From Methyloceanibacter methanicus (lineage in GTDB: Bacteria > Pseudomonadota > Alphaproteobacteria > Rhizobiales > Methyloligellaceae), in the NCBI RefSeq assembly GCF_001723285.1, contig NZ_LPWG01000010.1:452847-516846 (forward strand): 64,000 nt of DNA. The letters run 5' to 3'. Positions within the stretch are counted from its first letter, which is position 1. Each line of letters begins with the position of its first letter. Position numbers and translations under genes: made by a program. The notes beneath the pieces were generated by a model. The model searched no databases. It saw nothing but the letters and a program-made list of their open reading frames with translations, and was not told the origin of the DNA. Below are positions 19,032 to 29,163 of this stretch, in pieces.

Positions 19032-20272
19032 ATGGATCTCAGCAAGAAATTTGCTCTTTATCTTGGCCTGACGGCCGTTGCCGCCGTGGTGGTGACGATC
19101 TCTTTCCAGCTCACCATGCCGGGGGCCGGGGGTGCCATATTGCTGGCGCTGCTTGTCGCCACCGGGCTCGCGGCAGGCGTCGGCTATCTCTACGGCCGTT
19201 CGCTCGCGGCCTCGCTCAACGATCTCAATGCCGTTATTTCGCGGCTGACCAAGTGGGAAATGGATGGCGAGGTTCCGCACACGGGACGGGGCGATGAGAT
19301 CGGCCTTTTGGCCAAAGCGCTGAGCGCGTTTCAGGCCGATGCCCATAGCTGGAGCGAGTCCCACCAACACGAGCAGGACAGCCAGATCGAGGGGCGGCTT
19401 GCCTCCCAGCGGCGGACCGAGGAGCTCATCCATCAGTTTCGCGGGTCGATCGCCGGCCTGCTCGGCGCCTTCGCGGACAGTGCGCGGCAGATGGACGAGA
19501 CCGCGCGGCTCTTGTCGAATGTCGCCACGGACACGAACGACCGCGTCACCGCGGTGGCGTCGGCCTCCGACGAGGCTTCGGCAAACGTGCAATCGGTGGC
19601 GGCGACGGCCGAGGAACTGGCCGTGTCCTGCAGCGACATCGGCACGCGCGTCTCGACCGCCAGCAAGATCGTGGACCATGTGACGGAGAATGCCCGCACG
19701 GCCAACGAAAAGGTCCAGAGCCTCACCCATGCGGCCGAACGCATCGGCGATGTGGTGGACCTCATTCAAGACGTCGCCGCGCAATCCAATCTGTTGGCGC
19801 TCAATGCCACGATCGAGGCGGCGCGCGCGGCGAAGCGGGCCGCGGCTTCGCCGTGGTGGCGAGCGAGGTCAAGACGCTGGCCGATCAGACGGCTAAGGCG
19901 ACCGACGACATCAAGCAGCAGATCGACGCGATCCGGTCTTCGACCCGCAGCGCGGTCGAGGCCATGCAGTCCATCGTGACCACGATGGGCGATGTGAATC
20001 AGAATACGCAGGAGATCGCCGGTGCCGTTCAGCAGCAATCGGCGGCGACCTCGGAGATTTCAAACAGCGTGCGCCAAGCCGCGCGGGGCACGGAGGACGT
20101 GGCCCAGCACATGCCGGACGTGACCAAGGCCGTCGACGAGACGAACCAATCGGCGGCGCAGATGCTGCAGATCAGTAAGGACCTGTCGCGCCACGGCGAG
20201 CAGCTTCGTCACATGGTCGAGAACTTCCTGCGCCGTGTGGCCGCAGCCGATGCGTTGAAAAACGTAGGCTAA
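19032..20272 (+). CDS. Methyl-accepting chemotaxis protein, frame broken near 19829
   Basis: Chemoreceptor of about 413 aa after repair. Two close transmembrane helices (about residues 8-29 and 34-57) leave almost no periplasmic sensor domain, so it would sense from the membrane or cytoplasm. A HAMP-like linker follows, then a signalling domain with the hairpin tip QDVAAQSNLLALNATIEAAR. One more G at 19829 continues it as A-G-E-A-G-R-G-F-A-V-V-A-S-E-V-K. No che genes are nearby; it is an orphan receptor. Confidence 0.9.
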
Positions 20273-20417
20273 GGCCAGCCGGGCGCGGCAAGCCGCTTCA
20301 GTACCGCGTAGGGCCGTCGGGGCTTCTGTCCCGGCGGCCTTTGCGTTTGGCGCCGGTGTCCTGTGGCCCTCGTGCCCCCGATGGGCTAGCGTCCGGTGGC
20401 AAAAATGGAGGTGACCC

Positions 20418-21152
20418 GTGGGCCGTATTTTCCGAGTGTTTCTATCCGGCGCCTTGGCGCTGCTGCCCATCATGGTCACGGTTCTGGTCACCGCGTGGCT
20501 GGGGTCCCTGGTGGCAACCTATGCGGGGCCGGGCAGCTTCCTCGGCAACCTCATCACGCATCTCGGGCTCAACTTGTCGGCCTCGTCCCATGTGGCCTAC
20601 TTCATCGGGCTCGGTATCATCGTGGCGCTGATCTTTCTGCTGGGTTTGGCGGTGGAATCGGGCCTGCGGAGCTGGATATCCAACAGTTTCGATTGGTTCA
20701 TGATGCGCATTCCGCTGGTGTCGAATGTCTACGACATCTCCAAGCGCTTCGTCGCGATGATGGATCGGGGCGACGGCGAGGACAGCCTGAAAGGCATGAG
20801 CCCTGTCTGGTGCTTTTTCGGCGGTGAGGGCAGCGCCGCCACGCTGGCGCTCATGCCCTCGAACGAGCCGGTGGCTGTCGGCGACAAGACCTATGTGCCC
20901 GTGCTGGTACCGTTTGCGCCGGTGCCCTTCGGCGGGGCGCTCGTCTACGTGCCCCAAGAATGGGTCAGGCCGGCCGACGGCGGCGTCGAGAGGCTCGTGA
21001 ACGTCTATCTGTCCATGGGCGTGACCCCGCCCATAGGACTTCCAGCGGAAACTGCCACGGTGGAGGTCGCCGAAGCCGCTGCGAAGAAAACAGCGCCGCG
21101 CAAGCGGGCTCGCAACCGCCCCGCGAAGGCGGAGACCCAGGACGAGACGTGA
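20418..21152 (+). CDS. DUF502 family membrane protein
   Basis: Protein of 244 aa with two N-terminal transmembrane segments (about residues 8-32 and 58-80) and the DUF502 core IPLVSNVYDISKRF near residue 98, then VPFAPVPFGGALVYVPQEWV. The C-terminal 40 residues are Ala/Lys/Arg-rich and likely disordered. The family is widespread and uncharacterised. GGAGGTG lies shortly before the ATG. Convergent with ychF, four bases apart. Confidence 0.88.
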   Translation: MGRIFRVFLSGALALLPIMVTVLVTAWLGSLVATYAGPGSFLGNLITHLGLNLSASSHVAYFIGLGIIVALIFLLGLAVESGLRSWISNSFDWFMMRIPLVSNVYDISKRFVAMMDRGDGEDSLKGMSPVWCFFGGEGSAATLALMPSNEPVAVGDKTYVPVLVPFAPVPFGGALVYVPQEWVRPADGGVERLVNVYLSMGVTPPIGLPAETATVEVAEAAAKKTAPRKRARNRPAKAETQDET

Positions 21153-21156
21153 GGCG

Positions 21157-22254
21157 CTAATTCGCGAAGCGGAAATGCAGCACGTCGCCGTCCTGCACCA
21201 CATACTCTTTGCCTTCGAGGCGTAGCTTGCCCGCATCGCGGGCGCCGCTTTCGCCGCCGAGGCCGACATAGTCGTCGTAGGCGATGGTCTCGGCCCGGAT
21301 GAAGCCTTTCTCGAAGTCGGTGTGGATCACCCCGGCCGCTTGCGGCGCGCGCGTGCCGCGCTCGACGGTCCAGGCGCGTGCTTCCTTGGGGCCCACCGTG
21401 AAATAGGTAAGGAGGTCGAGCAGCTTGTAGCCTTCGCGGATCAGCCGGTTGAGGCCGGGCTCTTCGAGGCCGAGATCGGCGAGGTAGGATTGCCGCTCCT
21501 CGGCGTCGAGTTCCACCAGCTCGGATTCGATCTTGGCGGAAATGATGATGCAGCCCGCGCCTTCTTTCTCGGCGCGCTCTTGCACGGCCGCGGACAGCGC
21601 GTTGCCGGACGCCGCCGAAGCCTCGTCCACATTGCAGACATAGAGGACGGGTTTGGAGGTCAGGAGCCCCAGCGTGTGGAAGGCCTTGCGGTCGTCGTCG
21701 TCGCCAATGGCGAAACGCGCGGGCTTGCCCTCGCGCAGCGTGGCGAGCGCCCGTTCCAGAAGCGCCAAGATCTCCTTGGCCTCCTTGTCCTGGCCGCGGA
21801 TTTTCTTTTCGAGCGTCGGCACGCGGCGTTCGAGGCTCTCGAGGTCCGCGAGCATCAGCTCCGTCTCGATGGTCTCGGCGTCGGCCGTGGGGTCCACCTT
21901 GCCGTCCACATGGACCACGTCGGAATCCTCGAAACAGCGCAGGACATAAGCGATCGCGTCGACTTCGCGGATATGGGCGAGGAACTGGTTGCCCAGCCCT
22001 TCGCCTTGGGAGGCGCCGCGCACGAGCCCGGCGATGTCGACGAAGGTCAGGCGCGTCGGGATCGTTTGCGCGGACCCGGCGATCTCCGAGAGCTTGGCGA
22101 GGCGCGGATCGGGCACCGGCACGTCGCCCACATTGGGCTCGATGGTGCAGAAGGGGTAGTTGGCGGCCTGCGCCGCGGCGCTCTCCGTCAGCGCGTTGAA
22201 GAGCGTGGACTTGCCGACATTCGGCAGTCCGACGATGCCGCATTTGAATCCCAT
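21157..22254 (-). CDS. ychF: Redox-regulated ATPase YchF (OLA1)
   Basis: TRAFAC-class P-loop protein of 365 aa, the usual length. G1 is GLPNVGKST at residues 8-16, G3 lies near FVDIAGLVRGASQGEGLGNQF, and the noncanonical G4 is LYVCNVDE. YchF prefers ATP, binds ribosomes and is linked to oxidative stress response. A C-terminal TGS domain follows. It is third in rplY-pth-ychF, with a 57-base gap after pth. Confidence 0.96.
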   Translation of the reverse strand: MGFKCGIVGLPNVGKSTLFNALTESAAAQAANYPFCTIEPNVGDVPVPDPRLAKLSEIAGSAQTIPTRLTFVDIAGLVRGASQGEGLGNQFLAHIREVDAIAYVLRCFEDSDVVHVDGKVDPTADAETIETELMLADLESLERRVPTLEKKIRGQDKEAKEILALLERALATLREGKPARFAIGDDDDRKAFHTLGLLTSKPVLYVCNVDEASAASGNALSAAVQERAEKEGAGCIIISAKIESELVELDAEERQSYLADLGLEEPGLNRLIREGYKLLDLLTYFTVGPKEARAWTVERGTRAPQAAGVIHTDFEKGFIRAETIAYDDYVGLGGESGARDAGKLRLEGKEYVVQDGDVLHFRFAN

Positions 22255-22311
22255 CGTGTTCCTTGGCTCCTGTGGCCTGTCGCGCCGTCCGTCCGGCTTT
22301 GCGACCGGGAC

Positions 22312-22902
22312 CTAGTCCGTTTCGCTTTGCGTTTCGTTTCGGGTTTCGTGGGCGACTTGGGTTTGAAAGCGATCCTTTTCGCCCTTGGCGAGCAGAGGGG
22401 CCGCGTCCGACATGGCGAACAGCACCGGTTCGAGCCATTCCATGTCCGCCTTGGCGAAATCGCGCAGGACATGACCGACGACCCGCTCGCGATGGCCCGG
22501 GTGACCGATCCCGATCCGGACGCGTATATAGTCGTTGCCCAAATGTGCCGTCACGGATTTGAGCCCGTTATGGCCGGCCACGCCCCCGCCGATCTTCACC
22601 CGCACCTTGCCGGGAGCAAGATCGAGCTCGTCGTGAAAGACGACCACGTCGCCGACCGGGATCTTGTAGAAGCGCGCGGTTTCGCCCACCGAGCGCCCGG
22701 ACTCGTTCATATGGGTCTGCGGCTTGAGGAGAAGCACCTGTTCGCCGCCCAGCCGGCCTTCGCAGATCAGACCCTGGAAGCGCTTGCGCCAAGCGGGGAA
22801 ACCGTGTGCGGCGGCCATGACGTCCACGGCCATGAAGCCGACATTGTGACGGTTGAAGGCGTATTGCGCCCCCGGATTGCCGAGGCCGACAAAGAGCTTC
22901 AT
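22312..22902 (-). CDS. pth: Peptidyl-tRNA hydrolase
   Basis: Releases tRNA from peptidyl-tRNA that falls off the ribosome; 196 aa. Motifs are [20 protein letters not shown] with the catalytic histidine (about residue 20), [26 protein letters not shown] and [13 protein letters not shown]. The last 25 residues are a charged extension outside the fold. It lies between rplY and ychF, the usual translation cluster of this order. Confidence 0.96.
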   Translation of the reverse strand: MKLFVGLGNPGAQYAFNRHNVGFMAVDVMAAAHGFPAWRKRFQGLICEGRLGGEQVLLLKPQTHMNESGRSVGETARFYKIPVGDVVVFHDELDLAPGKVRVKIGGGVAGHNGLKSVTAHLGNDYIRVRIGIGHPGHRERVVGHVLRDFAKADMEWLEPVLFAMSDAAPLLAKGEKDRFQTQVAHETRNETQSETD

Positions 22903-22955
22903 CGCGTCGTCCCGTATCGCGGCCCAAACAGCCCGTCAGGCCGAAAAGGAGAAGG

Positions 22956-23597
22956 TTATTCCTTCGACTCTTCGGCTGCTTCGGCTGCGCCTTCTCCCTC
23001 GCCCTCGGCGGCCTCTTCCGTCGCCTCGTCGGCGCCGCGGCCGGCGATGGTGGCAATGGTGAAGTCGCGGTCGGTGATCGAGGGAACCGCGCCCTCGGGC
23101 AGGCTCACCGAAGAGATGTGGATCGAGTCGCCGATCTCCATCCCCGTGAGGTCGATCTCGATCGAATCCGGAATCCGGTCGGCCGGGCAGACCAAGGTGA
23201 TTTCGTGGCGCACGACGTTGAGGATGCCACCGCGCTTGAGGCCAGGCGAGGCGGCTTCGTTGAGGAAGTGCACCGGCACGTCCACGTCGACCGAGGCGTT
23301 TTTCGCCAGGCGCAGGAAGTCCACGTGGATCGGGAAGTCGCGCACCGGGTCGACCTGCACGTCGCGTGGGATGGCCCGGATCTTCGTGCCGTCCATGTCG
23401 ATCATGTAGACCGTGCTCTGGAAGTGGCCGGTCTGAATCTGCTTGGAAACTTCCTTCGTCTCCAACGCGATGTTGAGCGGCTCGTCATTGCCGCCATAGA
23501 TGATGCCGGGAATGCGCCCTTCGCGGCGGACGGCGCGTGCGCCACCGGTTCCGGTGCGCCCTCGCGTCCACGCCTTGAGCTCGATCGCCTCAGCCAT
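22956..23597 (-). CDS. rplY: 50S ribosomal protein L25 / general stress protein Ctc
   Basis: Long (Ctc/TL5-type) L25 of 213 aa that binds 5S rRNA. The N-terminal L25 domain (residues 1-95) has RREGRIPGIIYGG and HVDFLRL; the second beta domain has GGILNVVRHEITLVCP. The tail from about residue 190 is acidic (Glu/Ala-rich), common in alphaproteobacteria. It heads rplY-pth-ychF; pth starts 53 bases downstream. Confidence 0.95.
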   Translation of the reverse strand: MAEAIELKAWTRGRTGTGGARAVRREGRIPGIIYGGNDEPLNIALETKEVSKQIQTGHFQSTVYMIDMDGTKIRAIPRDVQVDPVRDFPIHVDFLRLAKNASVDVDVPVHFLNEAASPGLKRGGILNVVRHEITLVCPADRIPDSIEIDLTGMEIGDSIHISSVSLPEGAVPSITDRDFTIATIAGRGADEATEEAAEGEGEGAAEAAEESKE

Positions 23598-23753
23598 TTG
23601 ATCCTCCGAACGTCTGAAATAGTGAGGGGCCGGAAGCCGGCCCCCAAAATACGGGCGCGGCGCTCTGATCGTGGCCGCCGCGACGGAATTGGAGAGGCTT
23701 ATAGCCCAAGGACACCTAAGAAGACAATCGCCTATCGGCGCTGTTTTTGGGCG

Positions 23754-24781
23754 CTAAAGCGCCTCGGAAACGGCCTCCGGCGCCAGTCCTGGCGAGCCCT
23801 TTTTGGCGCGCTCGGCGTCTTTGACGAGCGCGAGGACCCGCCGGTTCAACGGCGCCGGGCGCCCCAATTGGACCGCGAGCCGGATGATTTCCCCCTGCAG
23901 GTGGTCGATTTCGGTGCGCCGGCCGGCCTGCAGGTCCTCCCACATGGAGGAGCGGGCGCTCTTGTCCATGGTGAGCATCTTTCCGGCTACGAGGCCGAAC
24001 AGAGGGTCGGGGAGCCGCAGCGCCAGCGCCAGAGCCCGCTGGGGCACGCCCTCGTACGGCGCATAGTGGATGCCGGCGCGCCCAGCACCGCCATGCCCTC
24101 GCCTAGCTGACGGGCCACGAGGGCGCGCCAGCGCCGGTCGCCGAATTGCTGGACGAGCGGCAGGCCGGACAGGGCATTGAGCCCGTTATTGAGGTTTACG
24201 AGCAGTTTGCCCCACAGCACCGCTTCGATGTCGTCATGTCCGGCGACGGGCAGGTTCGGCACGTGGAGCGCCGCTGGAACGCCCGCCGCCTGCTTCTCCA
24301 CCAGAACCACGCCGCCGCTCGCCCGGTGGAAGCGCGGCGCGGCGCCCTCGCGCCGGCTTTGGACCACGTTGAATGGCACCATGGCGTCGACGACGCGGTC
24401 CGAACCCAGATGCCGGCGCAGGATGTCGGCGTTGCAGACCCCGTTCTGCAGGCTCACGGCGAGCGCGTCCGCCGGCGCATGCGCGGCAATCAGCGCGGCC
24501 ATGGCGTCGGTATCGTGGGATTTGACGGTGACGAGGATCAGCTTGGCCTCCCCGAAGGCTTCGGACGGATCCGTGCTGACCGTCAGATTTTCCGGCGCAA
24601 CGCTGATCGTGCGTCCCTCGAGGTCTGAAGCGACCAGGCCATGACGCGAAATCCCGGCCGCCAGAGCAGGCCGGGCCAAAAGCGTGACGCGCCGGCCCGC
24701 CGCGGCGAGATGGGCGCCGATATAGCACCCCACACTGCCGGCGCCGGCGATTGCGATGGGAAGGTCGTTGGGTTCGGACAT
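23754..24781 (-). CDS. Ketopantoate reductase family protein, frame broken near 24076
   Basis: NADPH-dependent 2-dehydropantoate reductase-like enzyme of about 342 aa after repair. The Rossmann loop is IAGAGSVGCYIGAHLAAAG at residues 10-28; VTVKSHDT and SLQNGVCNADIL are the next family motifs, and the C-terminal helical domain has KLLVNLNNGLNALSGLPL. One more base at 24076 joins V-L-G-A to A-G-I-H-Y-A-P-Y-E-G, and the frame then ends at 23754. PanE makes pantoate for coenzyme A, but many ApbA/PanE paralogues have other substrates, so I give no symbol. Confidence 0.87.
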
Positions 24782-24970
24782 CGGGCGGCGGGGTTGGGCT
24801 AGGTGGAACAAGGCCCATCGTGGAGCGATCGCCCGGTTAAGGAAAGAGGGGCAATTCGCCTGCGGGCGGCTGCCTGATCTATGATAGGGTTTGCGGCTTG
24901 GGATGGGTGCTTCGCCGGTGCGTTCGCGCGACGGGCGCCGAACTTGCGCAAAATGGGGACTGCGCACGTC

Positions 24971-26206
24971 ATGAACGAACAGTTCGACAGTCGTCTTTCC
25001 GGGGTGCCCGCGAAGGAGGCGGCCGGGGCCGAGCTGGGGGATCTGCGCGGCGGCGCCATGATCCGGCCATCGCCCCTCGCGAACCATCCCGGCAAATTGC
25101 GCGCCAAGGCCAAGCGGTATCTGCCCGTGATCGTCTTCGACTTTCTCGAAGGCGGCTCCCAAGACGAAGTGACTCTCAGACGAAACCGCGAGCAGTTGGA
25201 CGCGTTGCGCCTGCGCCAGCGCGTGTTCGACCATGCGGCGATCCGCAACACGCGCACGACGATCTTCGGGCTCGACGCCTCGCTTCCCGTCGCGCTTGCC
25301 CCGATGGGCATGGGCGGTGCGTTTCATCCGCAGGCGGAGCTTCATGCAGCCCGGGCCGCAGAGTCCTTCGGGGTGCCGTATTGCCTCAGCTCGCTGGCAA
25401 GCTCTTCGATCGAGGAGGTGGCCGATGCGGTGGACACGCCGTTTCTGTTCCAGCTCTACCTGATGAAGGACCGCGAGGTGAACGCGGCGCTTCTGCAGCG
25501 GGCGGAGGATGCCGGTTGCTCGGGGTTGATCGTCAATGTGGACACGGCCGTTCAGGGTCGCCGCAATCGCGATCTCGACAACGGCGTCACCATCCCGCTG
25601 AATTTGCGCATCTGGCATGTGCTCGATGTCGTCCGCCGACCGCGATGGCTCATCCGCTATCTGCGGAACAAGCCGACCCTCGGCAATCTCGCGCCCTATG
25701 CGCCGGGGGGAGACGACCTCCCTTCGGTTTCCGCCTGGGCGGAGCCGCGCTTCAAAGGCGCGGTCAGCACGGCCGATCTCGAATGGCTGCGCCGGACCTG
25801 GCCCCGCAAGCTGATCGTGAAGGGCATCCTCGACCCGGACGATGCGAAGATCGCGGCCGATCTCGGCGCCGACAGTGTGGTGGTGTCCAACCATGGCGGA
25901 CGGCAGCTCGACAGCGCCGCGAGCACGATCGAGATGATGCCGCGCGTCCGCGAGGCCGTGGGCGATCGGATCGAGCTCATCCTCGACAGCGGCGTCCGTT
26001 CCGGCTTCGACGTTCTGAAGGCGCTCGGACGCGGCGCGGACGGCTGCCTCCTGGGCCGGGCCTATATGTACGGTCTTGCGCCTTATGGCGAGCGCGGCGT
26101 CGCGGCCGCGCTTCACCTGATCGCTCAAGAGCTCGACGAGGCGATGACGCTCACCGGCACGGCGGACGTCAACGCCTTGCCTGACGGATTGGTGTTCGGC
26201 CCTTAG
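24971..26206 (+). CDS. FMN-dependent alpha-hydroxy-acid dehydrogenase (LldD-like)
   Basis: TIM-barrel flavoprotein of 411 aa of the L-lactate dehydrogenase / glycolate oxidase family, oxidising 2-hydroxy acids to 2-keto acids. Seen: FDFLEGGSQDE near the N-terminus, LAPMGMGGAFHP, LIVKGIL with the flavin lysine, SNHGGRQLD with the catalytic histidine, and DSGVRSGFDVLKALGRGAD at the FMN phosphate. The start at 24971 is a choice; an in-frame ATG at 24953 is possible. A GlcG-like gene converges on it, which would suit glycolate or lactate metabolism. Confidence 0.9.
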   Translation: MNEQFDSRLSGVPAKEAAGAELGDLRGGAMIRPSPLANHPGKLRAKAKRYLPVIVFDFLEGGSQDEVTLRRNREQLDALRLRQRVFDHAAIRNTRTTIFGLDASLPVALAPMGMGGAFHPQAELHAARAAESFGVPYCLSSLASSSIEEVADAVDTPFLFQLYLMKDREVNAALLQRAEDAGCSGLIVNVDTAVQGRRNRDLDNGVTIPLNLRIWHVLDVVRRPRWLIRYLRNKPTLGNLAPYAPGGDDLPSVSAWAEPRFKGAVSTADLEWLRRTWPRKLIVKGILDPDDAKIAADLGADSVVVSNHGGRQLDSAASTIEMMPRVREAVGDRIELILDSGVRSGFDVLKALGRGADGCLLGRAYMYGLAPYGERGVAAALHLIAQELDEAMTLTGTADVNALPDGLVFGP

Positions 26207-26228
26207 GCGGCACGCGCCTGGGCGCCAC

Positions 26229-26663
26229 TCACGTGCGCCAGGGATGCGCGGGCAGCTCGGAGACGCCGAGCACGGCCACGCCCGCGGCGGCAACCTCATG
26301 GTCGTTCTCGACCGTGCTGCCGCTCACGCCGATGGCTCCCACGAGAACGCCGTCTTCGTCGACGATCGGCAAGCCGCCGGGGAACGTGATCAGGCCGTCA
26401 TTGGAATGCTCGATGCCGTAGAGCGGTTTGCCCGGTTGCGAAAGCTGGCCCAGCGCGCCCGTCGCCATGCCGAAGAAGCAGGCCGTCGTCGCCTTCTTGA
26501 TCGCGATATCGATGGAGCCCACCCAGGCATCGTCCATGCGCATGAACGCCTTCAGGTTCGCGCCGGAGTCGACCACGGCGATGCACATTTGGGTCTTGAG
26601 CGCGACGGCTTTCTTGCGGGCCGCTTCGATGACTTGTTCGGCGTTTTCGAGATTGACGTGCAT
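26229..26663 (-). CDS. GlcG/HbpS family protein
   Basis: Protein of 144 aa with the GlcG/HbpS (DUF336) fold: [17 protein letters not shown], then KKATTACFF, and [22 protein letters not shown] near the C-terminus. Members are found with glycolate oxidase genes or bind heme extracellularly; no signal peptide is seen here. GAGGAGGAG lies seven bases before the ATG at 26663. It converges on the hydroxy-acid dehydrogenase 22 bases away. Confidence 0.9.
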   Translation of the reverse strand: MHVNLENAEQVIEAARKKAVALKTQMCIAVVDSGANLKAFMRMDDAWVGSIDIAIKKATTACFFGMATGALGQLSQPGKPLYGIEHSNDGLITFPGGLPIVDEDGVLVGAIGVSGSTVENDHEVAAAGVAVLGVSELPAHPWRT

Positions 26664-26876
26664 GGACAGGCTCCTCCTCGGTGGGTCAGGCTGCGTTGAG
26701 TCGCACGCCTGAAGATTATGGGTCAACCGCAATTGCGACGCATTTGGCGGCTGACGATAAGTGGCTACCATGTCACGCGATTGACCGAGGTTCCATATGC
26801 TTACGACACGATCCCTTCGGGCTTGCGGTCCGTGGTGCGACCGCGCCGTGCCCCTCACGGACACTCAAACGGCCTC

Positions 26877-28059
26877 ATGACGAACGGTTCTCCGCATTCC
26901 CTGGTGACAAAGATTGGCGAAGGCGCGACGCCCGCGAGGGTGCGCATCGTCCTCGCGGTGTTGCTGCTCGCCGTCTTCGCGCTGATGCAGTCGAGGCCGG
27001 CGCAGGAGGTGGCGCCGGGGGACATTCTCGCCTGGCGGGACGATGGGCGGCTCCACGTGTTCGTGCACCCGGACTGCCCGCATTGCCACGCCGCGCAAGC
27101 GTTCCTCCGGGATCACCCCGAGATTGAAACCGATATCCATGACGTGTCGACACCGGCGAACGAACGGTTGTTCCGCGTGGTGGCCCGGGAGTACGGCATT
27201 CCCGAGCGGGGGCTCGGCGTTCCGCTCTTCGTTTTCGGGGACCGGCACATGCTCGGATTCGACCGGCCCGAAACGACCGGCGCGGACCTGCTCGCGCTGG
27301 TGGGCGGGGCCGCGCACGGCAACCAGACATCGGCCGGATATGTGGACTTGCCCGTCTTCGGCAAGATCGACCCGAACGGCTATTCGCTTGCGGGCCTGGC
27401 GGTGATCATGGGGCTCGCCGACGGCTTCAATCCGTGCGCCATGTGGGTGTTGATCTATTTGATCTCGCTGATCGCGGGACTGCGGGATCCGGCGAAGATC
27501 TGGTGGCTGGTCGGGACCTTCGTGCTTGCCTCCGGCATTCTGTATTTCCTGCTGATGACCGCGTGGCTCAACGTATTTCTGGTCGTGGGCTATGTGCGGC
27601 CGCTCACCGAGTTCGTCGCGCTGCTCGCCATCGGCTTCGGTATCAGCCACCTCTACGAGCTGGTGTGGACACGCGGCGTGATCGAATGCGAGGTCGGCGA
27701 CGTGGAGCAGCGCCAACGGACCATGTCGCGCATTCGCGATGTGGTCGCGGCGCCGATCGGGGTCGTCAGCCTGCTGCTGATCGTCGGGCTCGCCTTCGCG
27801 GTGACGCCGTCGAGTTCGTCTGTTCGGCCGCGCTTCCGGCCATCTTCACCCATGTGCTTGCGCTGAGCGACGTCTCCACGTTCGGCTACTACGCCTATAT
27901 CGCGCTCTACGTCGTCTTCTTCATGCTGGACGATCTGATCATCTTCGGGCTGGCGGCCTTCGCCGTTCAGGCCTTCGTGCACACGGCTACGCGGTGTTCA
28001 GCCGGCTCGCCGGCGGCCTGGTCCTGATCGGCCTCGGCGTGTGGATGCTGGCGCGGTAG
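26877..28059 (+). CDS. Thioredoxin-like / CcdA-like membrane fusion protein, frame broken near 27804 and 27985
   Basis: About 394 aa after repair. A signal anchor (about residues 22-40) is followed by a thioredoxin- or glutaredoxin-like domain with the active site CPHC in [13 protein letters not shown], and then a six-segment membrane domain. That domain has [13 protein letters not shown] in its first helix and [13 protein letters not shown] in a later helix, the paired cysteines expected of CcdA/DsbD-type electron carriers. The second cysteine appears only after one A is restored at 27804; a second missing G at 27985 restores the C-terminus. It probably moves thiol electrons across the membrane. 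Target unknown. Confidence 0.8.
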
Positions 28060-28064
28060 AAGGC

Positions 28065-28996
28065 CTAGTAGAACAGGCTGGAGACGGATTTTTCCTCGGC
28101 CGTGCGGGCGATGGCTTCGCCCAGAGAGGCGCGATCGACAGCACGCGAATATTATGCGCGTTGACCACGGCGTCGCTGGGCATGATCGAGTCGGTGATCA
28201 CCAGCTCGGTCAGCTGCGAGGCCATGACGCGGGCGATGGCGCCGCCGGACAGCACGCCGTGGGTGATGTAGCCGGTGACCTGCTTCGCGCCCTGTCTCAG
28301 AAGGGCTTCGGCCGCGTTCACCAGCGTTCCGCCCGAGTCGACAATATCGTCCATCAGAATGCAGCTGTGTCCGGACACGTCGCCGATGACATTCATGACC
28401 TCGGATTCGCCCGGCCGTTCCCGGCGCTTGTCGACGATGGCGAGCGGCGCGTCGATGCGCTTCGCCAGTCCCCGGGCGCGCACCACGCCGCCCACGTCCG
28501 GCGAGACCACCATGATGTTGTCGTTCGCCATCACATCCTTGATGTCGCTGACCATGACAGGAGCGGCAAAGAGATTGTCGGTCGGGATATCGAAGAAGCC
28601 CTGGATCTGGCCCGCATGGAGATCGAGCGTCAGAACGCGGTCGGCGCCGGCGCGGACGATCATGTTCGCCACGAGCTTCGCCGAGATGGGGGTGCGCGGG
28701 CCGGGCTTCCGGTCCTGCCGGGCATAGCCGAAATAGGGAATGACCGCCGTGATACGCCGCGCCGAGGCGCGCTTCAGCGCGTCGCAGAGGATCAGCAGTT
28801 CCATGAGGTGGTCGTTGGCGGGCGCCGAGGTCGATTGCAGGATGAAGACGTCCTCGCCACGGACGTTCTCTTGCACCTCGACGAAAATCTCCTTGTCCGC
28901 GAACCGGCGGACCACGCAGCGCGCGAGTGCGACGTCGAGATAGTTGGAAATTGCCTCAGCAAGTGGGCGGTTGCTGTTGCCTGCAACCAGTTTCAT
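28065..28996 (-). CDS. prs: Ribose-phosphate pyrophosphokinase, frame broken near 28123
   Basis: Makes PRPP from ribose-5-phosphate and ATP; about 310 aa after repair, normal length. Motifs are [56 protein letters not shown] and the PRPP loop [12 protein letters not shown]. As written the last 18 or so residues are out of frame; one more base at 28123 gives [12 protein letters not shown], the standard end, and a stop at 28065. Since prs is essential, the break is almost certainly an error. Confidence 0.96.
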
Positions 28997-29163
28997 GCGC
29001 GTGTTCCCCGAAACTCAGCCAGTGCCCAGGCGACATACAGCCGTCACGACACCCGCGCGCTTTTAGCAAGCGTGTGGCACCGATGTAAACTTTCTAAGTG
29101 GTTGACGCCCGGGGATTACGGTCGCGGTTGAAGCCTCGCGGCCGCGCCCTCTCAGGCGCCCGC

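Noticed and set aside
16697..23409. Very long antisense open frames, for example opposite the aldolase fusion and opposite ychF-pth-rplY
   Set aside because: Antisense frames stay open in GC-rich genes through codon bias; the proteins are Arg/His-rich without domains and the sense strands encode clear families.
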